A program made the position numbers and the translations under genes. The notes below the pieces were generated by a model. That model was not told where the DNA came from. It worked only from the letters and a program-made list of their open reading frames with translations, and did no database searches. Shown piece by piece: positions 1-8,838 of a DNA stretch of 33,918 nt. Numbering within the stretch: the first letter of the stretch is position 1; the number at the start of each line of letters is the position of its first letter. The stretch comes from Candidatus Kaiserbacteria bacterium (GTDB lineage Bacteria > Patescibacteriota > Minisyncoccia > Phycocordibacterales > UBA918), in assembly GCA_024653575.1 (NCBI GenBank), contig JANLIJ010000109.1, forward strand, positions 1 to 33,918. Direction: 5' to 3'.

Positions 1-36
1 GTAGCGGGTTTAATATTATTACTAGGTTTTAATACC

Positions 37-438
37 ATGAAAATAATCAACATCATCCTTAAAGTCGTTCTCTGTTTAATAATCGCAATCCCAGTTGTAG
101 GAGCGCTCGGTTTCTTTCCGAAACCGACGCCAGACCTCTATGGCTCACCAGAGGCATTTTCCTTTATAAATGCACTCTATAACTCAGGATACATCTTATA
201 CATCAATGCAATTGTGTTTGCGGTAAGTATTGCACTCATCATTGCAAATCGCATTGCACTCGCATCAATCTTGATACTTCCTATTACGGTGAACATCGTC
301 GCATTCCATATGTTCCTCGACGGCGGACTTCTCACCGGAGGAGCAGTGATGGGCAACATCATGATGGCCATCAACGTATACTTCCTCTGGCAAAATCGTG
401 AACAATACAGGGCTCTCTGGGACAAAAGTACGATGTAG
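37..438 (+). CDS. DoxX-like small membrane protein
   Basis: A 133-residue integral membrane protein. Four hydrophobic segments are visible (about residues 5-25, 48-70, 72-92 and 98-118), with a short periplasmic-type loop after the first helix (FFPKPTPDLYGSP). The helix pattern, the FHMFLDGG segment and the terminal YFLWQNREQYRALW resemble DoxX/DoxD-like proteins, which are four-helix membrane proteins whose biochemical role is mostly unknown. No catalytic residues can be assigned. It is the first gene of the window, on the same strand as the SppA-like gene 74 bases downstream, but that gene has its own -10 box, so co-transcription is uncertain. The family call rests on overall pattern only. 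Confidence 0.55.
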   Translation: MKIINIILKVVLCLIIAIPVVGALGFFPKPTPDLYGSPEAFSFINALYNSGYILYINAIVFAVSIALIIANRIALASILILPITVNIVAFHMFLDGGLLTGGAVMGNIMMAINVYFLWQNREQYRALWDKSTM

Positions 439-500
439 AAACTCAAGATTCATAAGCATTGGGATTCGGTTAATAACACCCGCGGATGTTTCGAGTCGTG

Positions 501-506
501 TATAAT
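501..506 (+). promoter_or_regulatory. -10 box of sppA, implies leaderless mRNA
   Basis: A perfect TATAAT ends 6 nt before the ATG at 513. Transcription would start at or next to this ATG. This decides the start of the gene in favour of 513 rather than the in-frame ATG at 486, which lies upstream of the -10 box. Confidence 0.6.
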
Positions 507-512
507 TGGTGG

Positions 513-1358
513 ATGATAAAGCCAATTCTTAAGTATGTAGTAATTACAATCCTCGCCGTAGTCGCAATGCTCACCGTCCTGTGGGCGGGGCTTCAGATGT
601 ACGACGAATGGAGTGGGTACAACGCAAGTCTGTCTATCAGTGACGGTTATTGCAATATCGCAGTTCTCCCCGTCTTTGGAGAGATTATTTCATACCCTGG
701 TGCGAACTGGGATGGAATGACGATGCCCGAGAATCTCCCTCCGACAGTAAACCCTGATGATGTAAACCGTTTTCTCACCTCTGCAGAAGCAGATGAAAAT
801 ATTTTAGGCGTCCTCACTGAAATAGACTCATACGGAGGCTCTGGTTCTGCAGGCACAATGATTGCAGACCGGCTCAAACGTTCACCACTCCCAATTGTCG
901 CGACAGTTAGAGACGGTGCCACTTCTGCAGGCTACCTCATAGCGACTGGTGCCGACAGTATCATCGCTTCCCCATTCTCTGATGTTGGTTCTATTGGTGT
1001 CACCATGTCCTATCTTGATAATTCAATTCAAAATGCAGACCAAGGGCTTGAGTTTGTCTCGCTCTCAACGGGTAAGTTTAAAGACTCTGGTACCCCCGAC
1101 AAACCACTTACCGAGGAAGAGCGCACACTTTTCGAGCGCGACCTCAATATTTGGCATGATGTGTTTGTAAAGAGTGTGTCCGAAAATAGAAACATTCCAC
1201 TCGAAGACGTGGCAAAACTTGCCGATGGCTCCTCTATGGCCGGCCCACTCGCCCTCGAACATAAACTCATTGATTCCCTCGGTGACACAGAGACTGCCCG
1301 CGCATGGTTTGCACAAGAACTAGGAATCACACTCGATGAAGTTATATTCTGCAAGTAG
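513..1358 (+). CDS. sppA: SppA-type signal peptide peptidase (S49 family)
   Basis: Membrane-anchored serine peptidase expected to degrade signal peptides or membrane-protein fragments at the cytoplasmic membrane. From the ATG at 513 it has 281 residues: an N-terminal transmembrane helix (about 5-28) and one S49 domain. The TSAGYLIATGAD segment carries the likely nucleophile (Ser138) and STGKFKDSGTPDKPLTEEE the likely general base (Lys190). This is the Ser-Lys dyad arrangement of short, single-domain SppA proteins. The ORF track begins at 486, but a TATAAT 6 nt before 513 makes the later ATG the likely start. It is convergent with the exporter operon that follows. Family assignment is firm; substrate is unknown. 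Confidence 0.88.
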   Translation: MIKPILKYVVITILAVVAMLTVLWAGLQMYDEWSGYNASLSISDGYCNIAVLPVFGEIISYPGANWDGMTMPENLPPTVNPDDVNRFLTSAEADENILGVLTEIDSYGGSGSAGTMIADRLKRSPLPIVATVRDGATSAGYLIATGADSIIASPFSDVGSIGVTMSYLDNSIQNADQGLEFVSLSTGKFKDSGTPDKPLTEEERTLFERDLNIWHDVFVKSVSENRNIPLEDVAKLADGSSMAGPLALEHKLIDSLGDTETARAWFAQELGITLDEVIFCK

Positions 1359-1443
1359 GCACTGAGTATCTTTTACATAAAACAGAATTGACCCTAATAT
1401 TTTCAAAATCAATCCATCAACTCTCACAACCAACAAATCCAGC

Positions 1444-2679
1444 TTATTCGTACCGAAGAGCCTCAATGGGGCTCTTTTTCGATGCCTCATTTGCAGGATA
1501 AATTCCAAAGATGAGCCCCACCGCTACAGAGACCCCCACACCGAGGACTGCACCGAGTATTGGAAAGGTGAATGTCCAATTCTCTGCGACGGTCTGTGCA
1601 AGCACGACCGCTGCAAGCGCTGAAACTGCCGTCCCTACCACAATTCCTATCACCCCCCCGATACCCGTCAAAATAATCGCCTCAGTGAGGAACTGGCGCA
1701 GGATATCCTTACTCCTCGCTCCAAGTGCCTTCCTGAGACCAATTTCCTTGGTGCGCTCAGAGACGGACACGAGCATAATATTCATGATGCCAATACCACC
1801 GACGACAAGCGAAATGGCAACGACAGCGACGAGGAACGCGGTGAAGACATTGATGATTGTTTCAATACGAGCAATAACGTCCTCCTGCGTTTGAACATTG
1901 AAATCATCGTCCTCGTCAAAGTCGATATCGTGTTGGTCGCGCATGGTGAGTGTGATGTCATACGCCATCTTTTCTACATTCTCGGGTGAATCTGCACGTA
2001 TCATCAGTTCGTTGTAGTAATTGGTGCCGGTGATGTACGTCTGTGCGCTCGTGTACGGAAGAAAGGCAATCTTATTTATCTCAAGAGCTCCCACTGTTGG
2101 AGAGTCTGCAAAGACACCGACAATCTTAAATTGATGACCCTTGATTTGGACAAATTCACCCACCGCTCGTTCATGACCAAATATATCTGTCTTGAGCGTA
2201 TCTCCAATCACGATCACGCGTGCCTGTTGTTCTATGTCTTCACGGGTGTATAGGTCACCATCAGCAACCACGATATTGAGTACCTCAGCGAAGAATTCAA
2301 CGTTGCCACCAATGACCATCGCCCGAAACGCATCACCACGATACTCAATAGGGTCGGACACAACGAGCGAGGGTGAGATGGAAGCGAGATTAGGAACATT
2401 TTGCTTTCGCTTCAGCGCCTCGACGTCATTCTTGGTAAGCGATTGTGCATAGAGCGCCGAGGTGATATCGGTGTCATCCTTTCCAGGACGAAGCGTCACC
2501 GTCTCAGGACCAAGACCACTCACCTGATCAATAATGAGCTTCTGTGCACCTTCGCCAAGTGACATGATGATGATAATGGCTGCAATACCAATCACAATAC
2601 CCAATATGGTCAACGCAGAACGTGTGAGCTGTGATTTTAGCCCTCGTATCGCGGTGAGTATGATATGTTTCAATTTCAT
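1444..2679 (-). CDS. macB: MacB-type ABC transporter permease (FtsX-like)
   Basis: Permease of a tripartite exporter. It is 411 residues long, with an N-terminal transmembrane helix (about 18-42), a large periplasmic MacB_PCD-type domain (about 45-270), and three C-terminal helices forming the FtsX fold. The motif SERTKEIGLRKALGARSKDI between helices 2 and 3 is diagnostic for the FtsX/MacB permease family. Unlike E. coli MacB, the ATPase is a separate gene, lying 2 bases upstream on the same strand. With the MacA-like adaptor before that, the three genes form one operon. MacB-type systems export peptides, antibiotics or lipoprotein-like cargo by mechanotransmission; the cargo here is unknown. 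Confidence 0.9.
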   Translation of the reverse strand: MKLKHIILTAIRGLKSQLTRSALTILGIVIGIAAIIIIMSLGEGAQKLIIDQVSGLGPETVTLRPGKDDTDITSALYAQSLTKNDVEALKRKQNVPNLASISPSLVVSDPIEYRGDAFRAMVIGGNVEFFAEVLNIVVADGDLYTREDIEQQARVIVIGDTLKTDIFGHERAVGEFVQIKGHQFKIVGVFADSPTVGALEINKIAFLPYTSAQTYITGTNYYNELMIRADSPENVEKMAYDITLTMRDQHDIDFDEDDDFNVQTQEDVIARIETIINVFTAFLVAVVAISLVVGGIGIMNIMLVSVSERTKEIGLRKALGARSKDILRQFLTEAIILTGIGGVIGIVVGTAVSALAAVVLAQTVAENWTFTFPILGAVLGVGVSVAVGLIFGIYPANEASKKSPIEALRYE

Positions 2680-2681
2680 AT

Positions 2682-3401
2682 CTATTTTGTGAAGTTTACA
2701 TTTGCATTGCGCCGATTCCGTATTGGTTCGTCACTCTCAATCATTCCGTCGACAAGTTTAATCATCCTATCGGCATGCTCTGCCGTAAATGTCTCATGCG
2801 TAATGAGCACGATGGTATGACCCAATTCATCGTGAAGGCGTTGGAGCGTTTGCATGACTGCCTGCCCCGTCTTTGAATCGAGGTTCCCCGTTGGTTCATC
2901 GGCAAAGATAACACTTGGACCATTCACGAGAGCTCGGGCAATTGCCGTTCGCTGTTTTTCTCCGCCTGAGAGCTTACTGGTCTCATAGTTAATTCGATGG
3001 GTAAGTCCAACAATTTCTATGACATCCTCAACGCGCTTTTTCCACTCTGTCTCGGGGTGATTTGAATACAGAAGAGGCAATTCAACATTTTCATACACCG
3101 TCTGCCGTGAGAGAAGATTGAACGACTGGAACACAAATCCGATTTCATTGTTTCTAATGAGTGCGACCTCGTCATCCGTATGATCCTCAAAGCGTTTTCC
3201 ATTAAAACGATACACACCAGAAGTTGGTTCAGACAAAAAGCCCAAAATATGGAGGAGTGTCGATTTACCTGAGCCAGAAGGGCCCATGATCGAGACGAAC
3301 TCTCCCTTTTCTATAGTGAAACTTAATCCCTTAAGGACCGTCGTTGTAATTTCATCACCATAGAATGTCTTCCCCAAATCTTCTACGAGAAAAAGACTCA
3401 T
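2682..3401 (-). CDS. MacB/LolD-type ABC transporter ATP-binding protein
   Basis: Nucleotide-binding subunit of the neighbouring exporter. All ABC landmarks are visible: Walker [11 protein letters not shown]-loop VFQSFNLL, signature [15 protein letters not shown], Walker [11 protein letters not shown] and the switch histidine in LITHE. Length (239 residues) and motifs match the LolD/MacB/FtsE group that works with FtsX-type permeases. The ORF track starts at a TTG (3407) inside the end of the upstream gene. The ATG at 3401 falls right after the stop of the adaptor gene and directly precedes the conserved start of the domain, so I take it. The spacing implies translational coupling with both neighbours. 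Confidence 0.93.
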   Translation of the reverse strand: MSLFLVEDLGKTFYGDEITTTVLKGLSFTIEKGEFVSIMGPSGSGKSTLLHILGFLSEPTSGVYRFNGKRFEDHTDDEVALIRNNEIGFVFQSFNLLSRQTVYENVELPLLYSNHPETEWKKRVEDVIEIVGLTHRINYETSKLSGGEKQRTAIARALVNGPSVIFADEPTGNLDSKTGQAVMQTLQRLHDELGHTIVLITHETFTAEHADRMIKLVDGMIESDEPIRNRRNANVNFTK

Positions 3402-3403
3402 AT

Positions 3404-5008
3404 TCAATTCTCTTTAATCTGTGCGATTGCCTCCTCGTCTGCAAAGGTAATAATACGAACACCTTCAGTGAGACCGCTCGTTATCTCAGTCATTCCATCT
3501 GAACCACGGAGTCCGGTGGTAACATCCTGCTCAACGACTTCACCACCGTCGGTAATAACGCGAACAAACTTCCCTTCATCATTTTCATAAATAGAACGTG
3601 TCGGTATTGCAATAACTCCTTCGCGCGTTGCCGTAGTGATGTCAATTTGAGCAGTGAGTCCATCTTTAATTAGATCACTCTCTTCGTCAAAGAGTAGCGT
3701 GACGGCAAACACCCGCACACCAGAGACGAGTGTTGCATTTGGCGCCACCTTCGAGACTTTTGCAGTAAATTCCCTATCATCGTATGCATCGAAGGTGATG
3801 ACTGCGTGGTCACCAACGGATATCTCAGCGATATCAACCTCCGAAATATCTACAGTCACCTCAAAACCGTTGTGCGCATTGAGCGACACTGCAGGTATTC
3901 CAGAAGATACTATCTGTCCAACTTCTGTAGCAACTGACGTAACGACACCTGCAAACGGCGCGGTGATGACTGTATTACTGTATGCAACATGTGCCTGTGC
4001 GACGAGCGCCTCCATTTGCCTGACCACAGCACGTTGTGCGACGAGCTGTTCCTCGCGAGCAGAACTCGATATCTGTGTGAGCTGTGAACGAGCTTGAATG
4101 AGGCCTGCTTCTGCTGTCTTCACTGCACTCTCAGCATTTGTGAGCGCAATATTGCGTGCTTCGAGCACTGCATTATATGTATTCAAGTTTGTGAGATAGG
4201 AACTCGAACGGATATTGGGGACAGGAATCTCCCACACCGTACGTTTTGCAAAATTGTCTGGAAACTGCACATAGAGTCCGCGCACGCCAATTGCAACTGG
4301 ATTTACCGTTGACACTGGGTGTGTATCGCTCTCTAAACCAGAAATTCTCACCGATGCTCCCGATGGGGAATTCGAATCATAGAGTTCGAGTCGATACAGA
4401 CCCTCTTCATCACTCTCATACACACCAGTAATTGTCGGCGCTGTGTACGAAAACGGAGAATTCTCATTTTCCTCACTTACCAAATACGCCTCAAGCGATG
4501 AAGACCGCAAAGTCTTCTCTGCATTTACGACAAGCTGATCTTGCTGTGCCGTTACATCCACAAGATTCCGCCTCGTATTCAAGAGAGTTGTTTCTGCAAG
4601 AGCGACGCTCGATTCGGTGACCGCGCGACTTGTGCTGTCTGCACCCGCAAGCATCTCCTCGAGTCGTATTCGCTCAGCATCGAGGCGTGCCTGTGCTGAG
4701 AAAAGGTCACTTCCCTGTCTTGAACCATCGAGTACAATGAGCACCGCGCCCGCATCAACAAAACTACCTTCATCGACAAGGATACTTTTCACCTGTCCCC
4801 CACTCTGAAATGCCAAATCAACAGTTTGCGAAACTTTTACAAATCCAGTCTCATTCACCACCTCCTCGACTCTACCTTTCTCAACCATACCGACTTCAAC
4901 CCCCTCAGGAAGACCCCCCTTTGTGCCCTGCACATACCACACAACAACCCCCGCAACGAGCACGATTATGAGAAACCAATATTTCTTTGGAAGAACAAAT
5001 TTTCTCAT
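3404..5008 (-). CDS. macA: MacA/HlyD-type membrane fusion adaptor protein
   Basis: Periplasmic or extracytoplasmic adaptor of the ABC exporter. It has 534 residues, with an N-terminal membrane anchor (about 8-26), a biotinyl/lipoyl-like half motif (VKSILVDEGSFVDAGAVLIVLDGS), a long alpha-helical coiled-coil arm, the second lipoyl half (TVITAPFAGVVTSVATEVGQIV), then beta-barrel and membrane-proximal domains ending in GLTEGVRIITF. It is longer than usual MacA (about 370-400) because the helical arm is interrupted by an insert of about 100 residues (around 170-270, YTAPTITGVYESDEEGLY onward). A TATACT lies 14 nt before the ATG, so the leader is very short. It is the first gene of the three-gene operon. 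Without an outer membrane, such adaptors must work differently from E. coli MacA. Confidence 0.88.
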   Translation of the reverse strand: MRKFVLPKKYWFLIIVLVAGVVVWYVQGTKGGLPEGVEVGMVEKGRVEEVVNETGFVKVSQTVDLAFQSGGQVKSILVDEGSFVDAGAVLIVLDGSRQGSDLFSAQARLDAERIRLEEMLAGADSTSRAVTESSVALAETTLLNTRRNLVDVTAQQDQLVVNAEKTLRSSSLEAYLVSEENENSPFSYTAPTITGVYESDEEGLYRLELYDSNSPSGASVRISGLESDTHPVSTVNPVAIGVRGLYVQFPDNFAKRTVWEIPVPNIRSSSYLTNLNTYNAVLEARNIALTNAESAVKTAEAGLIQARSQLTQISSSAREEQLVAQRAVVRQMEALVAQAHVAYSNTVITAPFAGVVTSVATEVGQIVSSGIPAVSLNAHNGFEVTVDISEVDIAEISVGDHAVITFDAYDDREFTAKVSKVAPNATLVSGVRVFAVTLLFDEESDLIKDGLTAQIDITTATREGVIAIPTRSIYENDEGKFVRVITDGGEVVEQDVTTGLRGSDGMTEITSGLTEGVRIITFADEEAIAQIKEN

Positions 5009-5110
5009 ACACTAATATGAATAGTATACAGGATGCTCAATCACAAATATATACACGCATGCGAAAAACATATCCGAAGAACTCAAAAGGAGATTAGGAA
5101 TGATGCTGAG

Positions 5111-5485
5111 TTATCCGCGCATCACGACACGTGTGTGATTTACAACCTCTCGCGGAGTCATGTTTGATTTGATGATGTACTCACTACTTCCGTGCTCGAC
5201 AGCATTGACGACATTTTCCGCATCAGTCATGTTGGTGAGATAAACAACTTTTGCATTCTTGCCCCACGAATCCCTTCGTATCGTGCTTACCGCTACGTGA
5301 CCATTCATCTCGGGCATCATAATATCCATGAGAATAGCATCGGGATGGTGCTTGAGAGCAAGCTCAATACCATCTTTACCATTTGAAGCTTGGAACACCT
5401 GAATTCCCGCCTGTGAAAACTCATGCGAATACATGTCACGGATATTTGGGTCATCCTCGACGATAAGTACGCTTACTTTGCTCAT
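5111..5485 (-). CDS. CheY-like single-domain response regulator
   Basis: A stand-alone receiver domain of 124 residues from the ATG at 5485. The acidic pocket VEDD, the phosphoacceptor in DAILMDIMMPEMNG, the Thr in VYLTNM and the Lys in EYIIKSN match the receiver fold, so phosphorylation by a histidine kinase is expected. No output domain and no kinase are found nearby, so the partner is unknown. The start at 5485 is chosen because a TATTCT box lies 8 nt before it, while the track start at 5503 lies upstream of that box. The gene is divergent from the acidic peptidoglycan-binding protein. Confidence 0.9.
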   Translation of the reverse strand: MSKVSVLIVEDDPNIRDMYSHEFSQAGIQVFQASNGKDGIELALKHHPDAILMDIMMPEMNGHVAVSTIRRDSWGKNAKVVYLTNMTDAENVVNAVEHGSSEYIIKSNMTPREVVNHTRVVMRG

Positions 5486-5493
5486 TGTGTATA

Positions 5494-5499
5494 AGAATA
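5494..5499 (-). promoter_or_regulatory. -10 box of the response regulator gene
   Basis: TATTCT on the minus strand ends 8 nt before the ATG at 5485, suggesting a leaderless transcript. It is moderately good by consensus and carries no support beyond position. Confidence 0.4.
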
Positions 5500-5595
5500 C
5501 CATGTATTTTGTACCTTCAATATAGGAAACAAAACATATCTCGCTAAAATGCCCGATTTCAGTGTGGAAATATTCAAAGAAATATGAACATAGAG

Positions 5596-5601
5596 TATAC
5601 T
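5596..5601 (+). promoter_or_regulatory. -10 box of the acidic peptidoglycan-binding protein gene
   Basis: TATACT ends 9 nt before the ATG at 5611. This supports 5611 over the track start at 5584, which lies upstream of the box. Confidence 0.5.
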
Positions 5602-5610
5602 AGTGAGCAT

Positions 5611-6795
5611 ATGAATACACATTCAATCATTCAAAGGAACGCGCAAATACTCTATGTACTTTGCGCCCTCGGAGCATTATCAATTTTACCAGCAGTTGCA
5701 AGCGCGACGACGTGCACATTTGACCGCGACCTTGAAATGGGCTCAGTCGGTGAAGACGTGCGCTGTCTTCAAAAGTTTCTTAATAACGAAGGATACATCA
5801 TCACAACCACCGGCGGTGGTGCCGTGGGCAATGAGACCACTGAATTTAAATCCCTCACAAAATCAGCACTCATTAAGTGGCAGGAAGAAAATAGTATTTC
5901 ACCAGCAACAGGTTACTTTGGACCACGGTCACGACAACTCTATTTGGACACCGTTGGAAAAAACTCAACAGGAGACACCTCCTCATCCGACACCGCGCTT
6001 CTCCTTCGCGTCGCCGAGCTGAAGGCACAATTGGCATCATCACAGGGCACGAGCAACGTAAAAGATGGTGGGCGCACTGCGACAATACTCAGTGAACGTA
6101 TTCGCGATGTTATCGATGAGTTTAACGGAGCAGACGACGATGCCGACGGTGATGAAAACGCTTTAGACAGCCTTGATGATGCGCGAGATAATCTCTTCGA
6201 CGCAATACTTGCATACTTCGACGGGGACTATGCTGACGCAGATGACTATCTCGATGATAGCGAGAATGACATTGAGGATGCCCTTGATGCAGTCGGCAAG
6301 TCATCCGAAGATGACGAAGCAATGGACAGAATTGATGAGGTAAAGGACAGAATTGATGATGCAGAAGATGAAATCGATACAGCTGATGAAAATGGTGAAG
6401 CAACGAGCCGTGCGGAGGAATATCTCAACGATGCTGAGAGCCTTCTCGATGAAGCAGAGACAGCATTCGATGATGAAGATTACGACGAAGCACTTGATTT
6501 GGCCGATGAAGCTGACGACCTCGTCGACGATGCACTCGATTCAATCGGAAAGTCATCACAGGATGTAGAAGATTACCTCGATGAAATCAGAAATGACTAC
6601 GAGGATGCGCTCGATGAGGTTGATACAGCCATCGATGATGGCGACGATGTGGGCGATGCTGAGGACTTCCTCGATGAAGCAGACGAACTTCTTGATGATG
6701 CCGAAGACCTCATTGACGAAGGAGAGGGCAACGAAGCAGAGGATCTCATTGACGAGGCAAGCGACCTCATAGACGATGCACGTGGAGAGTTATAA
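5611..6795 (+). CDS. Secreted peptidoglycan-binding protein with long acidic helical repeats
   Basis: From the ATG at 5611 it has 394 residues. It begins with a signal peptide (hydrophobic stretch ILYVLCALGALSILPAVASA with an Ala-x-Ala site). A peptidoglycan_binding_1 domain follows at about 25-105 (DLEMGSVGEDVRCLQKFLNN...GYFGPRSRQLY). The remaining 230 or so residues are extraordinarily rich in Asp and Glu and arranged in recurring helical units such as AEEYLNDAESLLDEAETAFDD and AEDFLDEADELLDDAEDLID, spaced by DALDxxGKSS. The acidic part resembles a tandem of amphipathic helices, perhaps cation-binding or a spacer on the cell surface; this is inference. A perfect hairpin terminator follows the stop codon. 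Confidence 0.8.
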   Translation: MNTHSIIQRNAQILYVLCALGALSILPAVASATTCTFDRDLEMGSVGEDVRCLQKFLNNEGYIITTTGGGAVGNETTEFKSLTKSALIKWQEENSISPATGYFGPRSRQLYLDTVGKNSTGDTSSSDTALLLRVAELKAQLASSQGTSNVKDGGRTATILSERIRDVIDEFNGADDDADGDENALDSLDDARDNLFDAILAYFDGDYADADDYLDDSENDIEDALDAVGKSSEDDEAMDRIDEVKDRIDDAEDEIDTADENGEATSRAEEYLNDAESLLDEAETAFDDEDYDEALDLADEADDLVDDALDSIGKSSQDVEDYLDEIRNDYEDALDEVDTAIDDGDDVGDAEDFLDEADELLDDAEDLIDEGEGNEAEDLIDEASDLIDDARGEL

Positions 6796-6812
6796 AACAG
6801 GCCTTCAAATCA

Positions 6813-6845
6813 GACAAACCCCATCTCACAGAGATGGGGTTTGTC
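6813..6845 (+). terminator. Perfect 15-bp hairpin terminator
   Basis: GACAAACCCCATCTC and its exact complement are separated by a 3-nt loop (ACA). It lies 17 bases after the stop of the acidic protein gene, before the promoter of the cyclase gene. Confidence 0.8.
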
Positions 6846-6861
6846 GTATGTGCGAAGAGAG

Positions 6862-6867
6862 TATACT
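6862..6867 (+). promoter_or_regulatory. -10 box upstream of cyclase gene and its leader ORF
   Basis: TATACT directly downstream of the terminator. A transcript starting near 6875 would have a leader of about 54 nt before the cyclase ATG, unusual here because most genes look leaderless. Confidence 0.4.
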
Positions 6868-6882
6868 AGTCACTGAGAGTAC

Positions 6883-6939
6883 ATGATGCAACGTATTTCT
6901 CAACCATTACATGTCTTCACTATAGAATATGTTACCTAA
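6883..6939 (+). CDS. Possible 18-codon leader ORF overlapping the cyclase start
   Basis: An ATG-ATG pair opens a short frame (MMQRISQPLHVFTIEYVT) that ends with TAA 8 bases inside the cyclase gene, in another frame. It lies 15-18 nt after the -10 box and would be translated first. Termination beyond the cyclase ATG could couple or inhibit cyclase translation. No ribosome-binding site or homology supports it, so it may be chance. Confidence 0.2.
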   Translation: MMQRISQPLHVFTIEYVT

Positions 6940-8200
6940 AAAAGATTTTTTGCTCGCCTTTTTAAATGAATTATTCTTTCGCTCAGGTGCTTTTAGCATT
7001 TATTATCTGTCGATGAGCCTCTTTCAAGGTGGCTGGTCATTTTTTAGAAATACCGGGCACGTCTTCTTTCTCATTGCCACGATAGCTCAATTTCTTTTCA
7101 TTGTGCGATACCGGATACAAGGCATTCAACGTGTTTTGATTACACTTTTTGCGCCCACAATATACACTATTATAGAAATATCTGAAGGATGGGACTTTGT
7201 ATTAAATGCAGGCCATATATTTATCTGGTTCTTTGCACTCACCGCTTCTCTCGTAGTACTTTTTGAGGAAGGAAAAAATTCTGAATGGCATGAAAAGCTG
7301 TGTGGAAGCATTTTAATAATTCTTAACGTCTCAGCCTTCATGTTCTCGTATTTCTATGAGGAGGTGAAAATCGGTTTTTCTGAAAATGGAGTCTCCATTG
7401 CCACAAATCCTCTTACACTACGAATAGACACTGTATTCTCTGCCCTGCCACAGTTCATTACTGACCCTTCGCATATATACCTGCTCTTTGGTTCAATCGT
7501 GATGGCGTTTGCAATAATCATGGAAAAAAACCTCCTCATCAACCTCAAGAATAAAATAAAGACAATCTTTGGGAGCTACGTTGATGACAGTCTGAGCGAC
7601 CTCATCTTGGAGGGCTCAGCCTCAGTCTCAGAGCGTACGCAAATTGCAGTTCTCTTTGCGGACGTGAGAGGGTTCACTACACTTTCAGAGCACCATGACG
7701 CACAACAAGTGATGGATATGCTCAATGTGTACTATCAACACTGGTTTGACGTCTCAAGGAAGCACAACGGCATTATCGATAAATACATCGGGGACGGTAT
7801 CATGCTTTGGTGGAGACTTGATGCCGGACATGGAGCAGCAGAAGCGACGCAGTGTGCTCTCGAGATGCTCGCCCGAGTACCCACCATCACACAAGACCTC
7901 CATACGAAAGGTCTGCCCTGTATACAAAAAATTGGGATTGGGATTAGTGTAGGAGAAGCCATTGTCGGGAACATTGGACACGATAGACGACGAGACTACA
8001 CCTGTATCGGCGATACGGTAAACACAGCATCGAGACTTGAAAGTGCATCAAAAGAGCTCAAAACCGACCTCGTTATCGACAGCACCACATATAATCTCCT
8101 TTCAGCAGATTTGAAAAACTTATTTTCTGAGGAAAAGACTGTTTTTGTTAAGGGCCGTGAGCAAGGAGTACCAGTTTACTGTCTGCGGAACATCTCTTAA
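6929..8200 (+). CDS. Membrane-bound class III adenylate cyclase
   Basis: Makes cyclic AMP from ATP. It has 423 residues: about six hydrophobic segments in residues 15-200 form a membrane module, followed by a class III catalytic domain (about 235-420). Metal ligands are in FADVRGFT (Asp245) and KYIGDG (Asp289). The base-specifying pair fits adenine (Lys285 of KYIGD and Asp356 of RRDYT), and the transition-state pair is Asn365 and Arg369 in NTASRL. All catalytic positions are intact, so the enzyme should be active as a homodimer. No cAMP receptor (CRP) is visible in the window. The membrane part is a seven-helix-like unknown sensor; I do not recognise CHASE2 or HAMP features. The start is preceded by an 18-codon overlapping frame. 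Confidence 0.88.
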   Translation: MLPKKDFLLAFLNELFFRSGAFSIYYLSMSLFQGGWSFFRNTGHVFFLIATIAQFLFIVRYRIQGIQRVLITLFAPTIYTIIEISEGWDFVLNAGHIFIWFFALTASLVVLFEEGKNSEWHEKLCGSILIILNVSAFMFSYFYEEVKIGFSENGVSIATNPLTLRIDTVFSALPQFITDPSHIYLLFGSIVMAFAIIMEKNLLINLKNKIKTIFGSYVDDSLSDLILEGSASVSERTQIAVLFADVRGFTTLSEHHDAQQVMDMLNVYYQHWFDVSRKHNGIIDKYIGDGIMLWWRLDAGHGAAEATQCALEMLARVPTITQDLHTKGLPCIQKIGIGISVGEAIVGNIGHDRRRDYTCIGDTVNTASRLESASKELKTDLVIDSTTYNLLSADLKNLFSEEKTVFVKGREQGVPVYCLRNIS

Positions 8201-8220
8201 TTCACAGTATATTTGTTTGC

Positions 8221-8226
8221 TATAAT
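8221..8226 (+). promoter_or_regulatory. -10 box upstream of rhodanese gene
   Basis: A perfect TATAAT 81 nt before the rhodanese ATG, with no good -35. A second candidate, CATACT at 8296-8301, ends 6 nt before the ATG and would give a leaderless mRNA. I cannot tell which is used. Confidence 0.35.
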
Positions 8227-8307
8227 TATCGTGCCCATCTCATGTAATGAACTCTGGGTACTGCCCAATTTTTTAGTAACACCATTTTAATTGCACATAC
8301 TATTTTT

Positions 8308-8829
8308 ATGCGAGAGATTACCGTACAAGAATTTAAAAATACACTAGAAAAAGAGTCTCAGAATAGCTCCTTTGATTTTATAAATGTTTGCACAACGACT
8401 GAGTACAATGAAAAGCATATCCGCGGAGTACGGAGTGTCCCCCTCAACACACTTCACGACCACCTCAACGAATTCAGAGGCAAGAAGGCGATCTACATAC
8501 ACTGCAGAAGCGGAAATAGAAGTAGACAGGCTATTGAAACCCTTGCCTCTTCAGGAATCACTGCAGAACTTATAAACATGAACGGTGGCCTCATGGCGTG
8601 GGACAAGGCCGGCTTTGAGACTGAAGCGCTCACCCATAGGATGCCAATCATGCGACAGGTGCTCCTTACGGCAGGATTACTTACAGTAGTAAGCGCCGTC
8701 CTTTCACTTTCTGTCCATGGCGCATTCGTCTATGTCGCCCTCTTTGTCGGAGGTGGACAGATGTTTGCCGGTCTTACCGGATGGTGTGGGCTCTCATACC
8801 TCCTCGAAAGAATGCCCTGGAATAAATAA
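8308..8829 (+). CDS. Rhodanese-DUF2892 membrane protein (YgaP-like)
   Basis: A rhodanese domain (residues 1-100) with the active-site loop HCRSGNRS (Cys66) is followed by two transmembrane helices (about 107-150) and the sequence GWCGLSYLLERMPWN typical of the DUF2892 family. E. coli YgaP has the same order and shows sulfurtransferase activity with the domain facing the cytosol. The substrate here is unknown. It stands alone between the cyclase and the convergent mltG gene, whose stop lies 9 bases away. Confidence 0.88.
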   Translation: MREITVQEFKNTLEKESQNSSFDFINVCTTTEYNEKHIRGVRSVPLNTLHDHLNEFRGKKAIYIHCRSGNRSRQAIETLASSGITAELINMNGGLMAWDKAGFETEALTHRMPIMRQVLLTAGLLTVVSAVLSLSVHGAFVYVALFVGGGQMFAGLTGWCGLSYLLERMPWNK

Positions 8830-8838
8830 TTTTCTAGT

